Assembly: GCF_022346885.1 (NCBI RefSeq)
Contig: NZ_JAKRNK010000004.1
Coordinates: 62,001-126,000 of the forward strand
Reading direction: 5' to 3'
Source of the DNA: Paenibacillus sp. ACRRX
GTDB taxonomy: Bacteria > Bacillota > Bacilli > Paenibacillales > Paenibacillaceae
DNA length: 64,000 nt
Part shown: positions 26,597 through 37,800 of the stretch, piece after piece
Numbering within the stretch: the stretch's first letter is position 1
Layout: every line of letters starts with the position of its first letter
Notes under the pieces: generated by a model
What the model was told of the DNA's origin: nothing
The model's input: only the letters and a program-made list of their open reading frames with translations
The model's database searches: none
Program-made: the position numbers and the translations under genes

Positions 26597-27949
26597 GTGC
26601 CACGCTTTGTTCGACAGCTTAACCGCTGGCTGCTGTTTTTTATATTACTAGCACTGTGTGCGTTTCCGATACAATATTTGTTTGCTTCCAAGTTGGGCAA
26701 AGGCAATTCGTTTTTCTCCTTTGAAATGCCTGGCGATGACGTCGTGCTGATGCTGTACAGCAACACAGCTCGTGCTGGCAGATATCTGATTCCGATTGAT
26801 GAGAGTACCTCACGCGCAGCGCCATTCACACTGCAAGGGGAGACGCTAGTTCCGGCACGCTTTCTAGCGAGGAACTTTGATGCGGAAGTCAGCTATGACA
26901 CCAACAATGGCAACATTACACTTGCATCGGACGAACGTAAGATAGTTTATCAATCGAAGCAAGCCCATGCTGTCCATTCTGGCAAGAAGCTAAATTATAA
27001 GTTGGGAACAGCTCCACAGATGAGAGACGGAATCGCATATGTTCCGCTGCGTGCAGCAAGTGAGACATTTGGGCGCTACATCCATGTGAAGAACGGATTA
27101 GTTCTCCTATCTCGCGATGAAGATCCCCCTGCGGACAAACAATGGGCGGATTGGAAAAAAGAGTTGACCGCCTATTTAGCTTACGAATCTTTTGGTTCCT
27201 ACTCCGTGGAAGTCCAAGGCCATTTTCAGGCATTGTTCCGTACATGGAGTGAAGCAGTTGCCTATGCACGTCAAGCGCCCGGCAGATCGGTCAAGTACCG
27301 AGGGAAGCATGCGATGTTTGATCCAGCCAAGCCCCTGCCTAAGTCGTTCCGCTACAATGGAGCGCCGTTAATTCTCCAACTTCCAGAGCTGCCTCGCGGT
27401 TGCGAGGTTACCGTTCTTGCCATGCTGCTTCAGAACGAAGGGGTTCAAGTAGGCAAGATGGAGTTGGCTAAGAAGATTAAGAAGGACCCTTCTACCTTCC
27501 GAATGGATGGCAACAATACCTACTTCGGCAACCCGCATGACGGGTTTGTAGGAGATATGTACTCCATCAGCAATCCTGGACTTGGTGTGTACCATGAACC
27601 GATTGCCAAGTTGGCGGAATCTTATTTGCCAGGCCGGGTTGCAGATATAACGGGTACTTCCTTTGAACATCTGCTGTTTACGGTCGCACAGGGCTCACCG
27701 ATTTGGGTGATCCATACCACTTTGTACGATCAAGTTCCTGCTTCCGCATGGCGTACTTGGCAGACACCAACGGGCCCGATCAAGGTCACTTATTACGAGC
27801 ATTCCTTGCTTGTGACAGGGTACGACGAGCATTATGTCTATGTCCATGATCCGCTTGGCCGCAAAAATAAAGTGGAACGTGAAGCTTTCCGCCGTGGATG
27901 GGAACAGATGGGCAGCCAGGCGATTACCATTTTGCCTAAAAGTGAATAG
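26597..27949 (+). CDS. exported C39-like peptidase with copper-amine-oxidase-type N-terminal domain
   Basis: This 450-residue secreted or membrane-tethered protein starts at GTG 26597 with GGGGGAG six bases upstream. An N-terminal hydrophobic segment (about 10-31) is followed by a copper amine oxidase N-domain-like region (about 70-170, with LVPARFLARNF and YVPLRAASETFG), common as a wall-associated module in Paenibacillus. The C-terminal half (about 255-450) is a C39_2-type papain-like domain. It has the cysteine in ELPRGCEVT, the histidine in YYEHSLLVTGYD and Asp in HDPLG. A peptidase or transglutaminase-like function is possible; the substrate is unknown. It is transcribed alone. Confidence 0.82.
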   Translation: MPRFVRQLNRWLLFFILLALCAFPIQYLFASKLGKGNSFFSFEMPGDDVVLMLYSNTARAGRYLIPIDESTSRAAPFTLQGETLVPARFLARNFDAEVSYDTNNGNITLASDERKIVYQSKQAHAVHSGKKLNYKLGTAPQMRDGIAYVPLRAASETFGRYIHVKNGLVLLSRDEDPPADKQWADWKKELTAYLAYESFGSYSVEVQGHFQALFRTWSEAVAYARQAPGRSVKYRGKHAMFDPAKPLPKSFRYNGAPLILQLPELPRGCEVTVLAMLLQNEGVQVGKMELAKKIKKDPSTFRMDGNNTYFGNPHDGFVGDMYSISNPGLGVYHEPIAKLAESYLPGRVADITGTSFEHLLFTVAQGSPIWVIHTTLYDQVPASAWRTWQTPTGPIKVTYYEHSLLVTGYDEHYVYVHDPLGRKNKVEREAFRRGWEQMGSQAITILPKSE

Positions 27950-28171
27950 GGACCTTCTTTCGTAGCGTCGTGCTAACCATGTTACATATGGTCACACAAA
28001 CGACAAAAGATAGGAAATCGTCCCCTCTTGTACCAAGAAGTATTTACACAGCAAGGGCTCGGACTCATACAAAATGCTTAATTTACAAAATCTATTAACA
28101 TCCTATATTTGTATCACTCGCGTTTAAAGAGGATTAACACGTCGTCCTCCGTTTCACAAACGCTCGTGAGT

Positions 28172-28207
28172 ATAGAGCTTCCCTTCGCTGGGCAGCTCTA
28201 TTTTTTA
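28172..28207 (+). terminator. terminator downstream of the C39-like gene
   Basis: ATAGAGCT/AGCTCTAT stem followed by six T. It lies 220 bases after the stop; the bases between (27950-28171) hold no feature I recognise. Confidence 0.82.
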
Positions 28208-28224
28208 CTAGCTCAGCAACGAGA

Positions 28225-28273
28225 AACAACGAATCCCCACCGCAAGCAGCCAAGACGGTGGAGATTCGTTGTT
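28225..28273 (-). terminator. terminator of the 27-kb biosynthetic operon
   Basis: AACAACGAATC with its complement and an inner CCACCG/CGGTGG stem, about 40 bases after the last gene of the operon on the minus strand. The tail is TTTCTCG, moderate. Confidence 0.78.
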
Positions 28274-28310
28274 TCCAGACCTGCCAGAACCACAAATGGT
28301 CAGGCACCAT

Positions 28311-30683
28311 CTATGTTCTGGCAATAGAACCGCTTGAAGCTGTACGGGCATGTATTCGTCTCGCAACTGACAACACTACATAATAAATGAGCAAAATAGC
28401 AGCCAATACCACAACAAAGGTGAAGCCATTATAAACAAGAGGGATATAGTCATGTGTGCTTTGGGATACGCTGTCCAAAATGGCTCGCACCACCACAATA
28501 GCCAGTGGAGTAAGCACTATATAAGCAACGATCAGAACCCATACATATATATTTAATAGCATTTTTCCAATTTCACGTTGTTTGTATCCTAGCATATGGA
28601 GCAGCGCCATATTTCTTTTGTTCTCTTCCACAGTAATCAACGTAATCAGCCAAATCATAATGACGGCAATAACACCGCCAAGTATTTGATTAATGACAGC
28701 ACTCAGCTGCGAGGATGAGGCCTGCGCCTTCATCTGCTCGCGTAAATTCTCCACAGTCACAATATGAAAGCCTTCTGATTGACGCTGCCCAGACTCGACT
28801 GTATTGGTGAACACACCATTATAAATATCCCGTGAGATGCCAAGTTCATCAGCAAGCTTCGATTTGTTCATATAAATAATAGCTGGATTCCCATTGCCGC
28901 TTAGGCCTGTAATCTGAATGTTGATTTTTTTATTGCCGAGGTGAAGCTGCAGGGTATCCCCTACACGTATCCCAAGCAGCTCCGCTTTAGCGGTTGTCAT
29001 AATGATTCCATCGCTCAACTTGGCATTTAACTCTTTCCCTGCCACATCTGTCAGGGCCAACCATGTTTCATTTCCGTCAAATGCAAGTACATTCATTTTG
29101 GTATCTTTCAGCACACCGCTGCTATCAGTCCAAAACAGCCGTTTATCTCTCAGTAAATAATAAGGATTGCGCTGCTCATGAGAGGAAGACAACCCTGGCT
29201 TATCATATTGAACATCATATCGGTAATGGATTCCTTGCATTCGATGTTCTACCGCATTCGTACTGGATTGATTCAGAGACAAACCCATAATAAATAAAAT
29301 AGAGGATAGGCAAACGGTTATACCAATGAGCAAGATCATTTTTAGGCTTCTTGCCGACATTTGTAGTTTGACACGTTGGATAAACGGCAGTCTCACTGTA
29401 GCACGGCTAACCCACTTCGTCAGAACATTGACATGTTCATTCTTTTGGCGGGCAAAAAGCAGTGCAGCCACATCTTGCTGCATAAATCGATGCAGCATCC
29501 AGAAAGCCGCTCCATTAAAGACAATCACAATCGAGCCACTGCCTATTAACAAAGAGTCAACGCCGATCAATTTGGGATATGAAGGCAGCACGTATTGAGA
29601 TTGGAACTGTTGAATGAGCAGATCAGCAGCAAAATAAGCCAGGCTCAGGCCCACTAACACACCTAAGAAACTGAACAACAGATTATTCAACATGTACATC
29701 CCCATCAGCTTGGCGCGTGAATATCCCATCGCGATGAGGCAGCCCCAAGACTGCTGCTGCAGCCGCAAGCGGCGATTAAGGAACATGAGGAATACTCCGG
29801 TACAAAGCAGCGTCAGTGTTAGTAGGAAGATGTTGGACATACCCGAGTTAGATATAACAGCCTGGATAAGCTCTACGGCTTCTGCGTGTTCTGCAATCGG
29901 CAGAAAAGAGGCAAAGAGCGCATCATTTGCCATTTGGTGTACCCTATCTTCATGCTGTTCGCCGTCTCGGAAGCGTCCAGCATAATAAGAGCCTTCATCA
30001 CCCGTCATACTTTCGTATTGGCTAGAGCTCACAAAGATAGGCAAAAAATAATCTTGATCCACTGCATACTGACGTATATGATCTGGCGAACTTACCTTAC
30101 CTACAATGTGATAGGTATGCCCTCCAATGGACAAGGATTCGCCTGTCGCCAACTTTCTCTGTCCCAATGTCGTTGCTATAATAGCAATTTCACCATTTCG
30201 CGCTGGCAATCTGCCTTCTATGACCTGAACCTGGTTAATAGCTCGACTGTCCGCATCCGTTAGCCACCGATAACGAAAGCCATTCTCTTCAGCCTGTTTG
30301 AAACGAATCTTCTCAAATTCAAATGAATATTGCTTGCTTAATTCGGATACTAGCACCGCTGCCTCATTGTCTAATCTCAGGTTGTGAATTTGGAGTAGAT
30401 TGTCAAAACCGTACTGTTCAAGCTCTTGCTCGGGAATCGCTGCTTGATTAAGGATTTGCCGCTGCTGATCATCATTCAAGCCAACGGATAAATTCGGGTG
30501 AAAAGAAAAATGCTCCTGATGTTGTGTTTCTGCAAATCGTTTGTATTCCGCACTTATTCCATCAGAAGCATATCTAATGAAAAAAAAGATAAAGGATGTA
30601 ACTGCAATAAGGAGCAGCACCAGTCCGATTTGCACACGATTCTTTCTCATGTCACGCCATATAAATGTCAGTACATGCTTCAT
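28311..30683 (-). CDS. MacB/FtsX-type ABC permease of the biosynthetic cluster
   Basis: This 790-residue membrane protein has an N-terminal helix (VQIGLVLLLIAVTSFIFFF), a large extracellular domain, three central helices, then a second such unit ending with three more helices. It thus has duplicated FtsX cores. The start ATG at 30683 follows AAAGGATG; a longer frame overlaps the ATPase gene without a ribosome site. It pairs with the ATPase just upstream. Such LolD/MacB-like pairs often export or confer self-protection against peptides and lipopeptides. As last gene of the operon it is the best candidate for product export or immunity. Confidence 0.85.
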   Translation of the reverse strand: MKHVLTFIWRDMRKNRVQIGLVLLLIAVTSFIFFFIRYASDGISAEYKRFAETQHQEHFSFHPNLSVGLNDDQQRQILNQAAIPEQELEQYGFDNLLQIHNLRLDNEAAVLVSELSKQYSFEFEKIRFKQAEENGFRYRWLTDADSRAINQVQVIEGRLPARNGEIAIIATTLGQRKLATGESLSIGGHTYHIVGKVSSPDHIRQYAVDQDYFLPIFVSSSQYESMTGDEGSYYAGRFRDGEQHEDRVHQMANDALFASFLPIAEHAEAVELIQAVISNSGMSNIFLLTLTLLCTGVFLMFLNRRLRLQQQSWGCLIAMGYSRAKLMGMYMLNNLLFSFLGVLVGLSLAYFAADLLIQQFQSQYVLPSYPKLIGVDSLLIGSGSIVIVFNGAAFWMLHRFMQQDVAALLFARQKNEHVNVLTKWVSRATVRLPFIQRVKLQMSARSLKMILLIGITVCLSSILFIMGLSLNQSSTNAVEHRMQGIHYRYDVQYDKPGLSSSHEQRNPYYLLRDKRLFWTDSSGVLKDTKMNVLAFDGNETWLALTDVAGKELNAKLSDGIIMTTAKAELLGIRVGDTLQLHLGNKKINIQITGLSGNGNPAIIYMNKSKLADELGISRDIYNGVFTNTVESGQRQSEGFHIVTVENLREQMKAQASSSQLSAVINQILGGVIAVIMIWLITLITVEENKRNMALLHMLGYKQREIGKMLLNIYVWVLIVAYIVLTPLAIVVVRAILDSVSQSTHDYIPLVYNGFTFVVVLAAILLIYYVVLSVARRIHARTASSGSIART

Positions 30684-30708
30684 TACAACACATCCTTTAT
30701 CGCCAACG

Positions 30709-31413
30709 TTATCCCCAGCTAATCTCTTCGGCTTGAAGCGGGTGATCATTAATTACTTGTTCAACCAATTTTCCACTATTCATCTTTATAATGTGACGGG
30801 CCATTTTGGAAATTCCAGCATGATGGGTGACAAATACAATGGTAAGACCATATTTCTGTTGGAGGCTTTGCAAACAAGCTAATACTTGCTTTGCGTTCTT
30901 TTCATCCAGCGCGCCTGTTGCCTCGTCGCAAAACAACAAGGCTGGCTTTTTGATCAACGCTCTGGCGATCGCCACTCGCTGCTGCTGCCCTCCGGACAAC
31001 TCATATGGAAATCGTGCTCTTAAATGATCAATATTCAGCTCCGTTGTAATTTCTTTAACATCCAGGCTGTCCTCATTAAGATACTTTCCGATTTCAATAT
31101 TTTCTTGAACCGTCAAATTGGGAATCAAATGATACTGCTGAAAAATATAACCGGTATACTTACGGCGGAATTCGAGCAATTGTTTGTCATTGTAGCCTGT
31201 TAAAAGATCTGTCCCAAAATAAATCTCGCCTTGATCTGGCCGCTCCAAACCAGATATCACATGAAGCAATGTGGACTTTCCCGAGCCGCTTGGACCAAGC
31301 AGCACGACAAAATCATTTTTTTTGATTTGAAGTGTAACCTGATTTAATGCATATATTTGACTCTCTTTCTCGCCATAAACTTTGCTGACATCGTTGATCG
31401 TGATCAAATTCAT
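30709..31413 (-). CDS. MacB/LolD-type ABC ATPase of the biosynthetic cluster
   Basis: This ATP-binding protein is about 234 residues long. Walker A is GPSGSGKST, the signature ELSGGQQQR and Walker B ALLFCDEATGALD, with the H-loop in FVTHH. The ATG at 31413 follows GGGAGGTGA and lies four bases past the stop of the MFS gene, so translation is coupled. It energises the FtsX-like permease that follows. This type works mechanically on the outer face of the membrane rather than carrying substrate through the permease. Confidence 0.92.
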   Translation of the reverse strand: MNLITINDVSKVYGEKESQIYALNQVTLQIKKNDFVVLLGPSGSGKSTLLHVISGLERPDQGEIYFGTDLLTGYNDKQLLEFRRKYTGYIFQQYHLIPNLTVQENIEIGKYLNEDSLDVKEITTELNIDHLRARFPYELSGGQQQRVAIARALIKKPALLFCDEATGALDEKNAKQVLACLQSLQQKYGLTIVFVTHHAGISKMARHIIKMNSGKLVEQVINDHPLQAEEISWG

Positions 31414-31417
31414 GCGG

Positions 31418-32683
31418 TCACCTCCCATCAAAACCCTCCATCACTACTTGCTCTGTCTTTTTCCTGCTGTCAGTCATATGGAGGACAGCAAGCAATACGC
31501 TCGTTAACACCAACAAACCACTGACGATGTAGTAGATTGCAAATACCCCGTACAAATCAATCAGCACGCCCCCCATCAAAGGACCAACAATCGTAGCAAA
31601 AGTGCTAAGGCTCCCAATAACACCAAAGACACGGCTTGTATAAGACTCAGGCGTCAGCTTCTGCGCCATGACTTGAAATGGAACAAACACAAGTGCTGCG
31701 AAGCACCCGCCCACCAAACCAAATGCCGGATACCATAACCACTGCCCAATCAATTGCAGCTTGGTGAACAACGTGATACAAAAAAAGGCTCCTCCCGTAC
31801 CTAAACAGCCTAATGACATGTATAGAATGGCACCCTTAATCTTGGCCTTTGACAGCATGGCTGCCACCGCTAAAGTCCCCAATCCGATAGCCCCCATCAC
31901 AACACCAAACAGTGACATCGATACTCCTGATAATTGACGCATCAATACAACCAGTTGGGTATCGGTTAAGGTCAGAACGAGCATTGCAATACTAAAGGCG
32001 ATAGCCCCATACATCAAGGCAGGTGTTTTCCGAATAAAGGACAACCCATTTTTAAAGAGCAGCAGGAAGGATTCGTCCTTCTTATCTTGACTCGTTTCTA
32101 CCGGTACAGTCCGCTTTGACAGTCCCATCAGGAACATGGCTGAAATGAGGAAGGAAGCAGCGTCTAGATAAAACGCTAGTTGAATGCTTGTGGCTGCTAC
32201 CAGCACACCCCCAACAGCAGGACCCACAATTTTGGAGCCATAATCAATAATGGTCGATATACTGACGATTTGATCCATTTGTTCATTAGGGACGTACTCC
32301 TTTAACTTCCCGTTTTTGGCGGGTGTGAACAGCGATTCAAACACACCTTTTAAAAACAACAGGACATAAATCAGCCAGGCTTCATTCGTAACAGCAACAG
32401 CTAACATAAGCACAAAACGGGCCAGATCCGATAAAATCATTATTTTTTTACGATCAAACTTGTCGGCCAATACCCCCGTTAATGGACCAAAGATCACAAA
32501 TGGGAGCCCTAGAGCCAGCGTAATATAAGCCATTTCCATCGGGGAGGCTTCTTTCTGAATCCCGAATAACGCTAGAATAGCCAACAGGAAAATACCGTCC
32601 CCTATAGCTGAAAATAATTGAGCAGACAATAAATATACAACATTCTTATTCGCCAACAAGCCTTGTGGTTTCGCTGTTTCCAC
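31418..32683 (-). CDS. MFS transporter 2 of the biosynthetic cluster
   Basis: This 421-residue major facilitator protein has about 12 membrane segments and belongs to the MFS_3/EntS-like group of drug and siderophore exporters. The loop motif GVLADKFDRKKIM between helices 2 and 3 is intact. It begins with GTG after GAAGGGA, 23 bases after the previous MFS gene. It is probably an exporter of the lipopeptide or an intermediate. It is only distantly similar to the first MFS protein. Confidence 0.86.
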   Translation of the reverse strand: METAKPQGLLANKNVVYLLSAQLFSAIGDGIFLLAILALFGIQKEASPMEMAYITLALGLPFVIFGPLTGVLADKFDRKKIMILSDLARFVLMLAVAVTNEAWLIYVLLFLKGVFESLFTPAKNGKLKEYVPNEQMDQIVSISTIIDYGSKIVGPAVGGVLVAATSIQLAFYLDAASFLISAMFLMGLSKRTVPVETSQDKKDESFLLLFKNGLSFIRKTPALMYGAIAFSIAMLVLTLTDTQLVVLMRQLSGVSMSLFGVVMGAIGLGTLAVAAMLSKAKIKGAILYMSLGCLGTGGAFFCITLFTKLQLIGQWLWYPAFGLVGGCFAALVFVPFQVMAQKLTPESYTSRVFGVIGSLSTFATIVGPLMGGVLIDLYGVFAIYYIVSGLLVLTSVLLAVLHMTDSRKKTEQVVMEGFDGR

Positions 32684-32706
32684 GCTGTTCCCTTCTCTCT
32701 TTCACT

Positions 32707-33969
32707 TTAATTCTCGGAACTTAAAGAATGAGATGCGGATTGCCCCTTTGTGCGTTTAAAGTGGATCAACAAGTAAACCACACTACATATCAGACCAAAA
32801 CTAAGCATACACAATCCTGAAATATAGTAGGTGTTCACTACTCCGATCCAGGCTACGCCGTACCCGCCAAAGAGCGGGCCCAAAATGTAGGTCACCGCCA
32901 TGACCGCACCAAATATAATGGTCATCTTTCCTGCTGGTTCATTGCGCATCAGCTTATTCAGATAAAGCGAGAAACCAATCTGCCAGCACACGCCGCCAGC
33001 AAAAAACAGTACGAGAAACCACAATACATTCACTTGAAGATGCATACACCAGGTTACAATCAAAAATACAGCAGACAATCCGAGGGAAGAAAAGGTAAGT
33101 GCCTTAAATGGGGTCTTGGTGTCGGGGGATTCCAACCCTGTACGAACGAGCAAAGTTCCTAAACCCGCTGCAGCCATTACAAATGCGACCATACTGGCAT
33201 CATTCCAAGCGAAAATATCTCGAAACAGAACAACGAGCTGTGAGTCGCCAACGGTCACAAAAAAGGACATTGAAGCCAGAATGATTAGTCCCAGGATGAG
33301 GTAGATTCTTGCATCCCAATCTGCTGGTGCTGCAGCTGGCTGTTCTACATCAAGCTGCTTGCCGTCATCTTCCTTCACTTGCGGCACTTGCAAATGTCTC
33401 GCAGAGCCATAACGTATGAGTAGATATACAACAGGAGCAGCTGCAGCGGTATAAACGGCCGCTGCTAGCCACAACGCCGCTTGTGGGGGCCATATCATAA
33501 CACAGACTCCGGCAGCTAGAGGCCCTGCAAATTTGATGATAGCCGCCAGCCGTTCAAATTGACTGTCAACAGCAGCATATTGAATGGGGTCCCCCATCTG
33601 CTTCCATATGCCCGTCTGACCATTTATAAATAGTCCAATTAATCCACCTTTGAGGATAATGAGTAAAATAGCAATCGTAAAAGACTGATTTAGCAATTGA
33701 AAAACCATAATAATACCACTGGTCATCGCTGCTATTATCATTACAAGTTCATAATACTTATGATGAAGTCCGTTCCCCAAAACAGATGCCAGAGCCATTG
33801 AACCTGAGAAACTCATCACCAATACACCTAGCTGGATGGGTGTTGACGTGTTGTGAAAGCCCCAATAATTCAACATCGAGACAAGATCAACCCAAACCGC
33901 TACATTATAGACAACTGCTGCGTATAGGACGATACGAATTATCGTGAATCGCTCGTTCTGCATTCCCAT
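32707..33969 (-). CDS. MFS transporter 1 of the biosynthetic cluster
   Basis: This 420-residue protein has about 12 membrane segments and an MFS-like layout, with a central hydrophilic loop around residue 200-215. The canonical helix 2-3 motif is not clearly preserved (GNGLHHKYYELV in its place), so it may be a divergent or non-canonical member. It shares VGDSQLVVLFRDIF with the second MFS protein (TDTQLVVLMRQLSG), which suggests an old duplication. It starts six bases after the methyltransferase stop, with GGAGGAG upstream. Confidence 0.8.
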   Translation of the reverse strand: MGMQNERFTIIRIVLYAAVVYNVAVWVDLVSMLNYWGFHNTSTPIQLGVLVMSFSGSMALASVLGNGLHHKYYELVMIIAAMTSGIIMVFQLLNQSFTIAILLIILKGGLIGLFINGQTGIWKQMGDPIQYAAVDSQFERLAAIIKFAGPLAAGVCVMIWPPQAALWLAAAVYTAAAAPVVYLLIRYGSARHLQVPQVKEDDGKQLDVEQPAAAPADWDARIYLILGLIILASMSFFVTVGDSQLVVLFRDIFAWNDASMVAFVMAAAGLGTLLVRTGLESPDTKTPFKALTFSSLGLSAVFLIVTWCMHLQVNVLWFLVLFFAGGVCWQIGFSLYLNKLMRNEPAGKMTIIFGAVMAVTYILGPLFGGYGVAWIGVVNTYYISGLCMLSFGLICSVVYLLIHFKRTKGQSASHSLSSEN

Positions 33970-33975
33970 GAGGAA

Positions 33976-34791
33976 TCACTCCTCCTCATGGGGCTTGATG
34001 CCGCAAACAGCCATCATTATCAGCAGGGCAAAAGGATGAGGTGTAGCCAAAAACGCAGCTACTCCCCGCTCCACTGCCGCGACCTCTTCTTCAGTCACAA
34101 AACCATTGTCAACCATAGTTCTCATCTCGTCCGGATCTACCTGCGGCAAGAAGGAACGGATTCCAATCTCATCACTGTGGGCAGCCAGCAGCTTCAAATC
34201 CAACTGATCGTATCCGTTAGTCTGCAATATATGCCACAACTGGCGGCCAATAAATCGGTTTCCTCCTTGCGAGGATTGTTCTTTGGCATGCTGATTTAAT
34301 ATATATTGAAGTTCTGGGATCAGAGGATCGATAATCCCCCAAATCGCGTCGTCCACATCCAAAATAATCAACTTTCCCCCAGGCTTAAGCAGATCATAAA
34401 TATGACGAGCGGCCAAATCAGGATTAGGCAAATGTTGAAACACAAGCCTTGCGATTACCGTATCAAATTGGCCATGCTCTAGACGAGAATCCAAAATATC
34501 CTCCTGCAGCACATGCACACGCTCGTTCCATACCGGGATTAAATGCTGTTGAGCATATTCGACATAATAAGGTTCAATCTCGATCGACGTAATTTTGCTG
34601 GCAGGATATTTGCGCAAGAGCCGCTCCGTTATATAACCAGGACCGCTTCCCACTTCCAAAATAGAGTCCCCGTCTTTAACACCAAACTGTTCCAACAGCT
34701 GTTCTTCCTTTGACCAGCTAATTTCCATTTGCCCCTTCATACGGTCTATTAAACGTTTCATTTTCCATTCATCCATCATCAGCTTGCTCAT
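33976..34791 (-). CDS. free-standing SAM-dependent methyltransferase
   Basis: This 271-residue class I methyltransferase has SAM motif I ILEVGSGPGYITERLL (about 44-59), the acidic residue ending the second strand in SIEIEPYY, and post-motif KPGGKLIILDVDD. AGGTGA precedes the ATG, and 14 bases separate it from the synthetase gene. It is in the middle of the operon, so it probably methylates the product (O-, N- or C-) after or during assembly. The target atom cannot be told from sequence. It differs from the methyltransferase domain inside the neighbouring synthetase. Confidence 0.85.
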   Translation of the reverse strand: MSKLMMDEWKMKRLIDRMKGQMEISWSKEEQLLEQFGVKDGDSILEVGSGPGYITERLLRKYPASKITSIEIEPYYVEYAQQHLIPVWNERVHVLQEDILDSRLEHGQFDTVIARLVFQHLPNPDLAARHIYDLLKPGGKLIILDVDDAIWGIIDPLIPELQYILNQHAKEQSSQGGNRFIGRQLWHILQTNGYDQLDLKLLAAHSDEIGIRSFLPQVDPDEMRTMVDNGFVTEEEVAAVERGVAAFLATPHPFALLIMMAVCGIKPHEEE

Positions 34792-34805
34792 TTGCTTTCA
34801 CCTCA

Positions 34806-37800
34806 TTAGCGAATTATGGGTTCAAAATAACCACTAGCAATAAAATAGTTGATATAGGACGTTAACCGATCTGTATCGATTAACGGACAAGTCATATTGC
34901 TTGTACTGATGTAAGCGAATGCACGGCTTGCGCTAAATACAGGGGCTTCTCCCCCGATCATGGAAAGCTCTTCAATAAATGGAATCAGGGAGATATCGAC
35001 TGAATGGGCTTTATCCGTCTCCAATATTTGTTCTACCTGGAGCTTCCAGTCCTCCCAAGGCAATTGTTCAAATTTGTAGCCCATATTCGTTAAAATTAGT
35101 ATGATATCTCGGAAAGAACACTCGTGATCATTCATGATGTGGTAGGTATGATTCGTATTAAGAGGATTCGATGCAAGCTGGACAATGAGGCTGCCGGCAA
35201 AATCAGCCGGAATCAAATTAAAGCGGAAATTAATCTTGGGAAACGCACCAAGCTGCAAGCAAAAACGGATGATCTTCCAAAAGAAATCGTGATCCTGGCA
35301 TGCTCCCGTGCGGCTGTCTCCAGAGATTCTACCTAGTCGATATATGTTGACAGGAATACCTCTTCTCCTGCCTTCCATCATCAGACCTTCTGCCACCCAT
35401 TTGCTTTGTGTGTAACCTAATTTTAAAGCGTCATAGCAGGTGGGAACATCCTCCTCGAGAATGATTTTCTTGTGTTGAGCATCCTTTTCTGAAAAAACAT
35501 ATAAGGTTGAAATAAAATGTACCGGCTTGATGTTGTATGTTGATGCCAACTGTAAAACAGAAGCACTTCCTTTAACATTGGCACCTTCAAGCGACATATA
35601 AGACTGCGCAAAATTGACGGTAGCCCCATTGTGGTAAATCGAAGTGATGCGTCTCGTTAAATCATCATAACTTTCATCATCAAGTCCGAATTGGTCAGCG
35701 GCCAAATCTCCTATCACCACCTTTATTCGGCAGCTATACTCTTCGTTCCATAAGGAGTATTTTTTCATACCGCTTATGATTCGTTCTAATCCCAACTCGT
35801 TAGTAACGGCGCGTACCAGACAATAAACGTCTGTGTTCGACTCTTGCAGCAGTTCATGCAGCAAAAATACGCCGAAAAATCCTGTTGCTCCCGTCAGCAG
35901 AATAGCTGGTTTGCCGTTTGTCTGCACTGCCAACGACATGCCTCTCGTCTGAATATCGGGGGCCAAATGTACTTTACTGGCTAAATTTAATTGTACATGA
36001 ACCGTTCCTTGCGGACCTGCGCTGTCGATCTGCTGCGCAATGCTTCTTATCGTTGGATTCAGCATCAATTGCATCAGCGGAATTTGCACCTGAAACTGTT
36101 TTTTGATTTGAAACATCATTTGACTCACTAAGAGCGAATGCCCTCCAATTTCAAAAAAGTTATCCTCCAATTCTACATGATCAACATCCAGCAAACTTTG
36201 CCACATGCCTCGCAGCGCCAGCTCTGTCTCTGTTAATGACGAATGCGCTTCCGGACTTATGTCCGCCTGTAGTCTGGACGGTTTTAATTCTCGTAATTTG
36301 CTGCGTTCAATTTTGCCATTTGAAGTCAGAGGAAACTGTTCCAGCACCACAAACTGTGCAGGCATCATATAGTCAGGCAGTTGATTCCGAACTGCTGCTT
36401 GAATGTCTGCAATCAGCTTGTTCTCGATCTCATGTTGCATCGGAATACTCGACATACTCGACCATTGTTTGGACGCCGCTCCCCCTTGCGAATACAAAAA
36501 GGGTGTAATTTTCTTGGTGTGGCGAGGTGCGAAGAGCACATCCACACCGCCTGTATGCACCGCATCGGACAGCAGCACTTCAACTTGATGACTCTCTCCC
36601 CCCCACTGAAGCATAACGGCAGGATCAATACCCAACTGCAGCTCGCTTGTTTGCTGCCTGTACGTATAATAATCCTGAATGAGCGCCTTTGATGCTGCCT
36701 GTTTACGCCATTGTAGAAAGTTCCACTCCTCTGCCACACGGCCGTTAGGCACACCTGTGACAATAAAGCAAGTATTCTGGTGCTGCATGCAGAACTCGCC
36801 AGATTGCAGCCCTGCTCCAATTTCAGCGTTCCAAATATAATGGGCAGTCGGCTCCCATATTTCCTGGCCATCCCCCAGATGAAGAACAGCATCATAGCGG
36901 AATTTGCTCATTTCATTTTGATATTTCCCTTGTTTATAGAGCATCTCTATCGCATATACGCTCGAGTTATGCTGCTTCAGCTCTATAAAATAACTGCTGT
37001 CGAGCATCAGCTCCGCATGCTGCTTCATTTTACGCTGCACCATCCGATTGAACTCAAGCATAGGCGTCTTCTCATCAATCCCTTGCATTACAACAGAGCA
37101 ATGGAATGCCTCCCTGAACATAAACCCGCATATATCGCCTATAAAAATGCAGCCCCCCGGCTTTACGCGGCCCACACATTGCTGCAGTACCGTATCCAAA
37201 TAAGAAAGATCCGGGAAATACTGTACTACTGAGTTAATGACAATCATATCTACCTGTTCCAAATCCGGTAGCTCATGAGCGTTACATTTAAATAGTCTCA
37301 CTCTATCGCTAGCATCCCCAAGAATATGCAGCTGACTGCTTACATAGTCGATGGCCTTCTCGGATAAATCGGTACCGATGTATGCTTCACAGTAAGGCGC
37401 AATACGAAATAACAGCAGTCCTGTGCCACAGCCAATCTCCAATACTCGTCTTGGTTTGTATTTTAATATCCTTTTGACAGTTTCCTCCGTCCACTCCTCC
37501 ATCTCCACTTCAGGGATCGGCAGACCTTGAAAGGAATCATTCCAGCCCACGATATGAAAAGTCTTATTGTTATGCTCATTCTCTTTCATATAATAGCTGT
37601 CAAATACGGTTTCCCATCGATCCACAAGCTCTTGTGTCAGCTGCGGCCATACGTCCAAGGTGTGCAGTTGATGCTTGTTGGGAATCAAATAACAAATGAT
37701 TTTGGCATCTCCCTGCTCATTGTGATCTACTACGGCTACATTCTGTGAGACCAGCTTATGCGCGCCCACCACAGCCTCCACTTCACCCAGCTCAATGCGA

